NCBI GenBank assembly: GCA_002633005.1
Contig: NMRA01000184.1
Coordinates: 108,328 to 172,327 of the forward strand
Direction of reading: 5' to 3'
DNA length: 64,000 nucleotides
DNA from: Phoronis australis
Lineage: Eukaryota > Phoronida > Phoronidae
Part shown: positions 1 to 12,700 of the stretch, piece after piece
Position numbering within the stretch: the stretch's first letter is position 1
Layout of the letters: every line of letters starts with the position of its first letter
Program-made: the position numbers and the translations under genes
The notes under the pieces: model-generated
The model's input: the letters and a program-made list of their open reading frames with translations, nothing else
Database searches by the model: none
Told to the model about the DNA's origin: nothing

Positions 1-639
1 ATATCCAATTCACATTTTCATAAGAAAATCACATGCCAGTTGAAAAATTTCCAAGAAAATTCAGTTTGAAAAATGGTGTGGATTTGGCAAAAATGACTGT
101 AAGACAGATAGGACAGAACAGTGTCTCAAAGTCTAATTCAAATTCCAGTTTAGATCCTTAATGTCAAACATGAAATACGACTTTTGTTACTAGGAGACCA
201 ATTTTGTCTGCACTCTTAGTGAAAGTATAGAATTGAAACACGGAAATTGTAAGGCAAAACAAGTAAAGATAGACATTCTTCAGGTAAAAAATACCAGTAA
301 TTATTATTCATTAACTTTTCACTGCTTTATTCAACGCCATACACAGCACCATCTTTGAGAGGCTTCACTTTAATTCATGTTTTGAGGTTGAACTAAGACT
401 TCTAAGTAATAGAGCATTACAGTCGTGATTCAAATTGTGAAAACCATACAAAACTATAATTTTTTTTCATGCCTATTACTAAGATTTTGAAAATGTAACC
501 AGATATGATTGTTGGATTGCAGGTTGCGAAAGAGTTGTTCACGCTCAGTATTCTAGACGGGGCATGAGAACAAGCAGTGAGCATCACAAGTTTATTTACT
601 AGAAACAAATAACAAAGTTATGATAGTTTGTTTACTCAC

Positions 640-738
640 TCTTTGACTCTCTCAGGAATATGCAGCTGATCAAGATGCAAGTGGTCTCTCAGTTCATGCA
701 GGTAGTTAATGTACATCACCTTCTTACCAAACTTAACA
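640..738 (-). CDS. ARHGAP1: ARHGAP1 exon, end of Sec14/BCH domain
   Basis: A 99-bp exon after TTTCAG and before donor GTGAGT encodes [20 protein letters not shown] and then [13 protein letters not shown], matching the ARHGAP1 block KFG-K-YVNYL-EL-LDQLGIP. It is the last exon of the gene seen in this window. Its 5' end and acceptor are the source of the tandem array at 706-1240. Confidence 0.93.
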
Positions 739-3700
739 CTGAAACAAAGGTAAACGGATTACGTAACATAACCATCATAACAAAGTTGACAGTGAAACAA
801 AGGTAAATGGGTTAACTGTGTACATAGCCTTCCCTACCAAAACTTAACACTGTGACAAGGTGAATAGATTCATGTATACAGCCTTCTTACTAATCTCAAC
901 ACTGAAACAAATTATTAAAAAGTATTTTACTTGAAACAAAGGCAAATGGACTAGTACCTAGTACATAGCTTTCTTACAAAAGAACATGAAAAACAAAATA
1001 CAAAAGAACAAATGACCAGTGCACATCACCTTCTAAAAAAGTTGACCAGCACAGAAGAACAAATAGGGCAAATGTGTTGATCAGGTCATACAAAACATAA
1101 CACAATAAAACAAGGCTAAGTAAATTACATTTTTGTTACCACACTACACTAAATTAAAACAAATAGTCCACATTTACGAGTCACTAAGAAACATCACCAT
1201 CTTACCACCCTAAACACTGACACTAAATGTAAGGTATACAAATGTGTTCATTTGCTTTTCAAATCCAAGTGTAGCCGATCAGGTGTATCTGATTCAAACA
1301 CGATAATTGTAAAACAGTTAATGCTTCATTATGAACTATTAATGAGAAAGTAACCATCACATTCTTATATTTCAAAAAGTATCAGTCATCAAGCTGGTGA
1401 GTCATACAACTTTGAGTTGCAGCACTTTCACTCAGGACAATCTTATTTGTGTGAAGGAGTCCTCAGACAAATGATGGCCAACAAGCATTTTGTGTCAGTC
1501 TCACATTCATTGTGCCATGTACAACTAAAATAAGAACAACACAGGACTACACCGGTCAGTTCTCAAACTAGTCAAAACTAACTAAGATAATTGTTTTAAC
1601 TTACGTTGACCTGGAATAATGCCAGACCAGGTTTCATAGTTCTTGTCTGGGTCTTATGACCGCAAAGTGCAACAACACCGTGTGACCAAAGGGAAAGAAT
1701 GATCAAAACTGATAGTCACTTACAGGGGGTACGAGAATCTGAGAACCAGCTCGATGCACGTTATTATTCAGTGGAGAAAACTGGTTCTCAAACTGCGGGA
1801 CCTTTGCAAGTGACTATGACCCAGTTAAGAGTACCTTATAATAGGCTTAAATACAATCCAGAGAAACTTGATGAAGTTTGTGGGATGAACCAAGTACAAA
1901 GCCTTCAAGTTCTTTTTGTATCTGCAATGACATCATCAAACTATTGAACTTGTTAATAGGTACATGAACTGTATAGCAAGGTAACTATTGTGTGTGTGTG
2001 CACAACATAGCTAGGGAGACCCAATGCTTCGTTCTCATTTACTATGCCAGATGTAGCTGAAATTAGTCAAACTCTTCAGTTTTGGACATAATAAGACAGA
2101 AAAGCAAAATTTAATCCATTCCAATCAAATATCTTAAGAATTTGATTTCTAAAAATTAGTCCCTTGTCAACATGGGTTATACGATTACCACCAAACATTG
2201 TTTGGCAATGAGCACTTGGAGCAATAAGTAAAAAAATAATGAAAACTATTTTCGACAAAACATTAAGTAAATTTTCTAGAACATAGTATTTGCAGCACGG
2301 TTGACAAACTGCCTTTGTATAACCAGTCTAGAATCCTCTCGACGGGTACTTACTTGCGTTCAAAAGCTTGGTACGCCTGAACCATCCAACGGAAGGACAC
2401 TTTGTTTCGACTAGATAAGCCATGATGGAAGTAGACTAAGGAGTAGTCATTCTCAACATACTGGTCTAAGGTGTGTTTCAAGTACCTGTGCCAAAGTTGG
2501 AAGGGTCACGTTACAGGTTCTCATATCAACTTTGAGTGAGGTATGTCTTGACTACTTAAATTTGGACTTTTAAACTTTCTACTGAAAATTATTAAACTAT
2601 TGGGGTGAACCAAGTAATTTTGGTTTAAATTCAGAGCATTTTTATAATTGAGATCTGAGAATAAGTTAATGAAAAGTAAACTAAAAGTGGATTGGTTACA
2701 AATGCTTAACAGATATCAGAAATAACTTAGCTTGTGCTCCTAAATTGTAGTGTCACATTTAAGACCAGAGACAGTTGTATACAGTAAGTTAATACATGAA
2801 CACAATTTACTGTTCAGGTATTATGTGATGGTGAATAAGGGGTGATCTGTGCTCCATGCACTATGCTGTCCACCGTGACTTTGGAACGAGTACTGCACAA
2901 CCTGCCCCTCAACAAACGAACGGTGCATCACAAGCCAAAAAGTTAATTAAGGCAGTTAAAGAAGACTGGAATGTTGTAATAAAAACAACTAAAATAATTA
3001 CATAGACATCGACAAATATGGAGATCGGATGACCAAAACTTACTGCAGCAGCTGGTTGTGGTCAATTTCTGTCCTATCAGGAAGTCGACACGCTGAGAAG
3101 ATAATTACTTTTCTACCATACTGATCATCACCTGTGTAAAATACAAAACTCCCGTTAGATTAGTCATCAACAAAGGCAACATTACACTGGTATAAGTTCT
3201 GCTCACAAAGTTAATACACAATACATACACATGATCAATAAGAAGAGAAATGTTAGCGTATCCGATTTCATTTTAAATAGCCACTCTAGTCTTGAACTAT
3301 TTCATTAAGATGTGTTGCAACCTGAAGGTTGAATTATCTCAATTTCAATCTCACTTCTCTCCTAATAGCCTGTGGGTGCATACAACTGCTGTCCTTTTCT
3401 CATTCTTCTTATGACTTTACACATTCACAACGAAGATGTGGCTGACAGAGAACTTACAATAAACTCTGTTACTTGTCTAAGGACTGACGCTTTGCTTGAC
3501 TAAGAGAGGTTTCAAATTCATGACCTTACAGATGGGGAACTGAGTGACTGGGCAGCCACTGACAGCATATAGCAGTTTCTTATTATTTCCAGTAAGAACG
3601 TTGTTAAAGCTATATCGGTGACTGTTTTTTCTGTAATAAACTATTACTTTGGACTATTCCATGCCACACAATGGTGAGAGGTAAATATTTTGATTTTATT

Positions 3701-6700
3701 TTGTGATGTATACTATGTCTAAAAAAACTGAGTCGTGAAATAAGGCAAGTTAATTGTCAGGCAGTCTGGACTTAATATGTGTTATTTATAATTCAATTAA
3801 CTGATTCATTCTTATTTTATCATACTTTGAAGTTAAACACTATTGACCCACCAAAGAAGCAATCAATATAACATTAATTTCTATTCATTACACCAGTTTC
3901 CAACATTTAGTCTCCTGTTTAGTTTTAAAAAGAATAAGGCCCCTCCAAAGCCACCCATCATTTCTAAACATCTCTTCACAATACAAACCCCTTAACCTCA
4001 GAGGCTAAAAAATACCAAGCCACCGCCATTATTGGCAACATACAAATCCAACAACCAGACAAGGAAGGCCCCTTCACACAGAGCCCCAAATTCTGTGTAC
4101 AATTAGACTGATTACCTTTTTCCACATACAAGGACCAATTCTGACTCTCTGCAGATCAAGAGGATAGCAAAAAACAACTACAGCCAGGATAGCATCTTAG
4201 ACACTTGAAACTTTTAAACAGTAAATGTACCAATACAATAGAAATGAAGAATCACGAAAAAAGCAATAACTTTTTTATTAACTGTCACCAACCCATGACA
4301 TGCAGCCCAACAAAATAAAACATTAGACAAAGCCCTTCATAGAACCGGTTACTAATTACCTGCAGTTTTCAGAGAATTTTTTTGATGGACTTGTATTCTT
4401 AAATCATTCCAGTGCTAAATTTGACATCTAGGGTTAATTTGGTGAATATTACATGGGAAGACTCAAAGGGTCCCTTAAGGTATGATAAAAATTCTACAAT
4501 TCAAGTGACGATAACAATTCATAAGCATGCAAATTTTCTGCATTGTAAATGCTAACTTTTTTCTACAAATGTTCAAACTCTTACTTGTTTGTTGACAGTT
4601 TACTCTACAAATAATATTAACAACAAAAGACATTTTTACTGAGAAGTTTGACAAAATGAAACGAGACCTACACTGAACAGTCTTCCCCTGAACGGTGGTA
4701 GTAAGATATCAAAAACAGAAATTCTGAATTTGAGCGACAACAACTGCACCCACGCAACCCACGCAGAGAAGGCAGTGTCACGAATTCTCACTCAATTTAC
4801 CCCAACATACAATACGTCTTTGATTCATCAAAGTAAAACTGCTGTGTCGAGCAAGACATCACAAACCTGCTACTTCAATAATTCGGTGTTTGGCTATCTG
4901 GTGGAACTCACTCTCCTGCATCTCATCCTCGTCCACCTAGAGCGATGAATAATGAACAATGAACTATTAATGATGAACAAGGAACAGCGAATGATGATCA
5001 GTGAATGCTGATTAATGAACAGTGAATAATGAACTAGAAACAGAGAATGATAAATAAGGAACAGTGAACAATGATCAGTTAATGATAGACAGTGAATAAT
5101 GAACAATGAACAGGGAATAATGAAGCAACTGTAAATCATGATCACAGAGTAGTGAATTCAGTGAATAATGAAAAACTAGCAGTGAATGGTGAACAGAAAC
5201 AATGAACAGTGGACAATAAACAATTATCAGAAGCCAATGAACGATAAACAATTAACAGAAGTATGGAATTTAAAATCTAAATAACAAGAACTGCTTAGCA
5301 AAAATAAAAATACACAACCATATTGTGAGTCAATTAGAGGTGACCCCTTGCCGACAACTACAGCAGGGTCAGTCAATTAGTGCTGAAATGAAGCTCTTTA
5401 ATGTCGTTTCTAATTATAAACCAGATACAATCTTGATATAAAAACCTCAGCTGCTATGTATTAGAACCAATCCCACAGAACACACTCACTCAAAAATTAC
5501 ACCAAAAGTTGCAGCAAATACTAAATATTGTACAAGCATCAAAAAAATAAAAAACAATGTCCACCACGTTAAATATACAAACACATTTTTTGTCTTTCAA
5601 CAGAACCCTTAAATGAAACGTAACAAATGGTGTCAAAGCCAATATTGACGGTGCATTTCCTTTCCACTCACAACATGAAAATCAAGAAACAGGCTGAGTA
5701 AGGTTATGCAGGACCATTAGGAAAATGAACTATTAAACATAGCTAACTCAGTAATGACTGATCGGACTCGAATGAAACTTTCAAGTACTACGCTTTATAC
5801 ACTGTTCTCAAAATGCTGTCATGAACTATCTTCAAAATAATCTGCCTTTGCATGAGGGGCTATAGAAGTTGAACTTTTGTTATTTCTAAGAGAACAAAGT
5901 TGTACGTAATAAAAACAAAATGATAATTTAGAAATCTTACAGCCTCTATAATTTTTATCTTGTACATTTATGAAATGTGGTCACTGTTGCTTTGCTATTT
6001 CTTTTTCATTAAATTTTACTAAAAAGACATGGCACAAGACCCTAGGGGTTGCAGTTTTGTATTAAGTCAAACATCAAAATTTAAAAGGCTTACTCCTTTC
6101 AGAAAATATGTACTTTTACTTATGAAACAATTAAATTCTAAAGTTTTACAGATAACTAGCAAAACACACTGACTTGTCGATAAAGTCCCACATAACCTTA
6201 GCTCTAACAGACTTCTAGTTTACTTTCCTTGCAAGGGTGAGCTATTGGAGTCTACAACAAAAATGAAAGCTAATATGAAATAGATACGAAGCGGATTGGT
6301 TTCAGCCAGTCATGTGGATGGTTTTACGACACTCATTTTCACCTGAAAATGTCGGCCTACATGGGATGGAAGAAAGTTCTTTTCAGGGGGAAGGTAGATA
6401 TATATTTGCTTATTTAAAGCCACATTTCGCACATAGCTGACTAAAAAATCGAATTCGCCCTTTTACTCCCATAAATCAATCTCATGGTATTCCTTACAAT
6501 GATCAAAATCATCAGAGACTCAAGAAAACGCTTCAGTGTTTATAGCGGTTGGCCAACCCTAAAATGCATCTTCAAAAAATGGCGCATGTACGCATTGCCA
6601 ATGATGTAATCCGACCACGATAAGAAATATGACAGATTTTATGACAGTAAAAGACCGACTGTATTTCAATTTTCATTTTTATTCAGGCAAAACATGGCAA

Positions 6701-9700
6701 AATACACCTTTTAAGTAATCTGGGCCCAATTGGTCTGATCTCTGTCTATAGCTAACTAGTCTCAAAAATTGACCAATCACATGTCACTCTCGGAATAAAC
6801 ATACAAATTTGTACTCAAATAATACTATGTGATTGGTTAGATTTTTTACTCTAAGTAGAGTCTGAGTTATGATATTAGACCCTCGGGCCTCTGGTTTATG
6901 ATTTAAATTCTGGGTAGTGACAATGAAGGAGATCTCCAGCAAATCTGGGTAATACCGTCAAACACTCCCTTACCTGTGATGGGGACCCTAGTTGTTCCTC
7001 AAAGTCTTCATCAATAAGACCATCAGGCGTTATAGCACCGGTTCGGTTCTCCTCCTTGTTCAATTCTATCAGAACAAATAAGACACTGATTAATAACAGT
7101 GGATATGAAAACAGCTGCAATTTGGTTCTACGACTTTCGCAAAGATCACGAATTAAATGTATCACACCATACCTCCTACCACAGCTAATGATGTCATGAG
7201 CTAGAATACGTAGACGATCAAAAGCAATCTCACAAAATGACCAGAATTCCTTGACATGGTTTCTGGGCCGGGTATACGGAGAATTCGTCATCATAGTAAG
7301 TGTCCATCATGGAAAGAAATGGCAGAGAATGAACTAGACAGTTAGCAGAGTGGAAACGCTTTTAAGAATTTTTTTAACTTGAGTAAAATAAGTTAAAGTA
7401 AAAATAGATGTTGCTAAGACAACATTTGCTGAAACTAGCCAAGATGATGGGAGAAATAACATTTTGTCCAATACTTTAAGCGTGTATTACCACTATGTTG
7501 GGTCACATTAAAGGTGCATAGACCTTTTACAAGATCAGAAGCAGGGTGACCTTTGTCCCATTTTCAATCCTTCATGAATGATGCATAGTGCCAAAATCTT
7601 GCTTTGCCAAATTCACGCTCCATACCATAGCTACCAACAGACATGGTATTTTGAAAAATTGTGACCATTCACAACATTGTTAGAAGCTCTTGAAAACTGA
7701 AGATAATGCTATATAGGCAATCATTCTTTTACCAACTTGGTCAGATTTTACTGCATATGGCCTAAACCAAAAACTTAACTTTGACAGAAATCACAGGTTT
7801 AATGTCACTAACTGAAATCAAGCTCGGTGACATTATCAGTAACATAATGCTTCAAATACTTAGCAAATTGTCTCAATGAGTTTTAGCTCTGCTAGCAAAG
7901 TGTTGGACAATAGGATTCACTAGAATCCCATGTCACTTCTAAAATGGAAAATGAAGATATTTATCTGGATCCAAATAAACTCCATTTATAAATTAAGACT
8001 CTCGAGGTCATCAATAGTGGGCGCTAATAACATTTTTAGTAAAGGAAAATAATTTATAACCAATCTTATCAGAAATTATAGAGCTCTGCAGCCCACTGCC
8101 CTTTGATATAAGACTGCCATGCAGTGAATGATAAAGCCTTCATCATGCTAAAAGACTAAATACAAAATTACAAATTAAACTGCACTGAATTTAGTAGCAA
8201 AGTTTCCATATACAGCAAGAATTGAAAGCTGTAATCGCATAACATGCCAAAAGCAAACCATCTTTATATTTCAGGCATGTTACTTTACATGCAACTGGCT
8301 ATCTCGAAAACCAGACAAACTAAAATTAGCACCATGCAAAGACTATTTCTGAGTTCATGGTCACACAATCCCAACACTGAAGAGAACCATAGGTTCATCA
8401 AAGCAATACTTGAACATTTGACGACAAGTTGGCACTGTCGAAGCTTTGACATGTAAAACCAGTACATTTTGACCACTCCGTAAAATTGCTTGACTAAAAA
8501 GTGCAAGACAGCGTAGAACATAATCACTGAAACTGGATATGATTAATACATGGGGGACCTCTTAGGAGCGACTGGTAAAGACGCACCACCACGTTGAGAG
8601 TATTGTGTTCTCCCATGGAGAGACCTCCTCATGATTTAGTAGAAAATTCCCATACACCAACAAACACCAATAGCGGGTCAGAAATGAGAGGATATATAGA
8701 CTTTAATGACACCACAGATACTGCATATTTACTTTTCAGATAGAGTTTAACAAAAATAATTATTTCACATAGCTTATATGGCCTTTTCCCATCAAGTTAA
8801 ATCCGGTGCTAGAAAAGCGTGGATGCCAAATTCACTACTAAGTTTTCCCACTGATTTAGCTTCTGATTAGAAATGAACGAAGTGTAATATGACTTCACCA
8901 TTGTCACCCCTGACGACAAATTTAATGGCCATCAAAGTTGAGTGTTGCTACTGTAGCGATGTGTCAACGCTTCACTGTTAAATCCACTTATTGGACTGTT
9001 AAGTAAACTTGAGCTCTAACTTTGATCCAAGACTGAATTGCATTACAACGCTTTCCTAAACACCGGCAAAGTTAAGAGTGAAAAGCCTCCTAAGTGGTTG
9101 ACAGTAGTGTTAAAAGTAGGCCTAACCATTACCAGAAAACCAAATAAATACAATGTGTTTATTGTTGACTTTACAAAGTGCACAAAACAACAGACACAGC
9201 TGATATGCACCAAACCATAACAAATTTAATGAGAATGTTCTACAAATTGTTAGCAACTAATATTCTAACTTCAGAATAGCTAACTTCAGAAGTGCAAGTT
9301 AAACAGACAGTAGAAATAGTCATTTGAACTTTACCTTCCTCTTCCAGCCTTAGTTCTAACCAGGGCAAAAGGACAAAGATAACAATGGTTTACAATAGAT
9401 GCAAAAGCAATAAGCAGATAACAATGAAACCAAACAATAGTCATTGGGTTTGTCAAGAAATTTTTATCTCCTGGACCCGGGTCTAACCTCCAAACTGGAA
9501 AAGAACTTGAAATAATTTGTGACATTTTCCCAGTCTACTGTTAACACAAACTCATGAGTTTGATCTATCTTCCTGTCCGTGAGTACATTATGGTTAACAC
9601 AGATTACTTTTTAGAACTTGATAACCCCTAGATTCTGGCAGGCATGCTACAAACTTAGAGTGAAACCTCTTGAGTTATTTTGGGCTTGGATGGGGTAACT

Positions 9701-12700
9701 AGTCAAACAGTGGCTTAGAATTTTATGGATGGTTGTAAATAATAGTAGTCATTTGCACACACTATGAGTAGGCCTTTTGAAATTGACATGCAAGGTCAAT
9801 GAAAGAAGTTATTTGTGAACCCTTAGTCAAACAACTGTCTCAACTAAAAACAGCTTAACAAAGGGTTAATGGTCATGGTTGAAAAGATGATTGTTTTATT
9901 ACCCCCAAAAGATTCTGAATGGTTGAGCCCAGAATGTAAAAACTCAAATTTGGAATTCAGACTCGAACTTAGAGCTTTAATGCAGGGGTCATCAAATGCA
10001 ACCTAAGGTTAAACAGACATCCACGTGAACTAAACGGTACTTCAGCCAGAATAACAGATACCGGTAACTATCTTGAAGTCATATTAGAAAAAAATTCCAA
10101 ACATAATTTCTAGTCCCATCTTGAGTGAAGAGATTAGACCCTGGGCCTTGGTTGAAGACCCTATTCAAGCTCGTTTTTTATTACAGGTTTTTCTCACACA
10201 AATTTTGGTTTCTTAATACGTCACCAGATTGCTTCTTTTCACTGCACGTGACTCAGTTTAATGAAGCACAAAGTTAACATGACACAAAAAGACGAACAAA
10301 ACAACAAATAAGCAAATCCATGTTTCCACGACAACAACAACACTTGATTTACAAAAATGACTTTCGACCACAACAACAAATTAAAGGTATGCTACCGTAT
10401 GCACGGTAATAGTCGGATATAATTTGCCTGCATTTTGAGAACCGGTTTTCTGCACTGAATAACGGGCATCAAACTGGTTCTCAAAGTGAGGACATGTAAT
10501 ATCCAACTAATGCTGCATTGTAACATGAATTAATTATCTGATGAGGCCATTCAGTTTTGCCTTTAACGAGAATTGAATTGCCTCGCTTTTGCTTTTTTTT
10601 AGTTTAAACATAATTCAACTCCATGGATTTAACTATGGGTTTTCCGGTATTCAGAAATAAGATTTTTAAACAAAAAGCTTGAAAAGGTAAAGAAATGCCT
10701 ACCTGCCTGGGCAGCTAGCTCTAGACCTGTTTCATTGTCATACTCCAGTTGAGGCTCGTCAAAAGAGATGTTTGAGATCTGTCGGTCAATGTCAGCACTG
10801 CCATGACGCTCTGAAATATACAAATACTTTAAAGGACATTGGAGATTATAAAATTCACATTAAATTAGCAGTAACAACGTGACTGTTAAAGGGACCTGAT
10901 TACAATAATACCTGCAAAGAAAACACCACGTGTAATACCCTACCCCATGAGAAAATTGCCTGAAACATTCCCAGAAATTTTTAGACAATATTTTTACTAA
11001 GAACACTTTTTGCATAGGGACAGAATTATACTAAATTTCACATGATCATGGTATAATTTCCAGAAATTCAGTCATCAGTTTGTTTATTAAACAAGTAAAA
11101 ACTGAAACCTCTGGCCAATGGCAGTATTGCAGCCTATGCTTTAACACTTATCTATTCAATTCACAAGCAGAATGTTATCAATCTCACATTTAATGTTTGA
11201 CAGGATACTTTCAAGGCTTGCCACAAGGGGCTACAGAACATGCTGGGATTCTTGATCACATGGAGTCACACAACAGATTAGTAAAAAAATTCCTGTAAAG
11301 ATTCCTGGGAAATTTCTGTGGTTCAAAAATATATAATAAATTAGAAGCAGTGTTCGATTTGGCATTCTACAGGTCGCCAATGCCACGATTGTGTTTGGTG
11401 ACCTGGGAAAAATCCAACGTCTCAACGAAATCACCACAGCAAGTATCAAAGTCCGACAATAATTCCTTCAAAATTTGATTCAATATTTGTGGTAACTTTC
11501 AAACAGTTTTTTTAGATTCAATACGACTGGTTCCCAATTGTGCCAATTATCTCGTGAAATTAATGCATTTGCCACACTCAGCAGTCAGCACACATCAAAC
11601 ACACGCTTAAATTGCAGCACTGTAAGTAAATAGATGGAAGTTGGTATAATTCGTGAAAATTCGGGCAAGGTCGGCCCATGAAACATGCACCTCCAGTGTA
11701 TCTGACCGTCTGCGTTCTTCATTGGCAAGAGAAATTAAGATTGAATAGTGCATTTTTTACCGGGAGAAATGGATGAGGTATGCATGATCTTTTGTGAGCA
11801 GAGCATGACAACGGATTTTTGGTTGACGATTTTGAAGTAAGTTTTAGAGAACTCAGATTTTGTTTGGCGACCTAGGATTTTTGCGAAGTCACATTTGGTG
11901 TCTTGGTGTCAAGCTAAGCGTTGACCAATGAAAAACAAGAAATAGGCATGCTGTAAGTAGCACCACACATTGCACTTCAATTTCCTTGTGCTCTTTTTTG
12001 TGCGTCCATTCAGACGGGCATGAGGCTGAACCGATGAGGGGTGGCGATGACGCGGTTAGAGAACTTTTCCCTCACTTGAAAAGAATACCCTCAGAAGAAG
12101 CAGGAACCTTTCGCTCAAGTAAACAAGATCCCGAGTCCATAGAGCAAAGCATCTGAAAGTTTCATTTGAATCCAGTACACCATCTCTAAGCTTTGACTTT
12201 CCGAAACAAACCACATTTTGACATTTTTCTAGGGTCTCGCATAACCTTAAGTTCAATTTTCTGTCGTACTTCCAAGGGATACTTCCATAAAAGAGGTATA
12301 TGGGAATTGTACAACTCAACATTAGGTAACTTTCCTACCAAGTTTCCCTACTAACGCTAGACCCTTTTTTCACCATATTCTCTACACAAGCTTCACTGTG
12401 GAAGTTCTCAACTCTAAAAAAGGTCCTTTTTACAACAACACATATATGTGCAAAAGAATGTTTCTTATAATATGAAACATTATCTAACGGTACATTTTGA
12501 AGACTTTCATCGCAAAAGACGTTTGTAATGCTAGGAACACATCTCTCCTAATATTATTTCAGGATTAAAGGGCTAAAATTTTGGTGGTCCAAGAACAGCT
12601 ACGAAAGGATTAGGTTTATGGAATGAAACCTTACAAAGACTGGTGTTTTCATGAAGGCTCCCTACAAATGTGTCCCTTTTTCAGCTCACATTTCTAGAAT

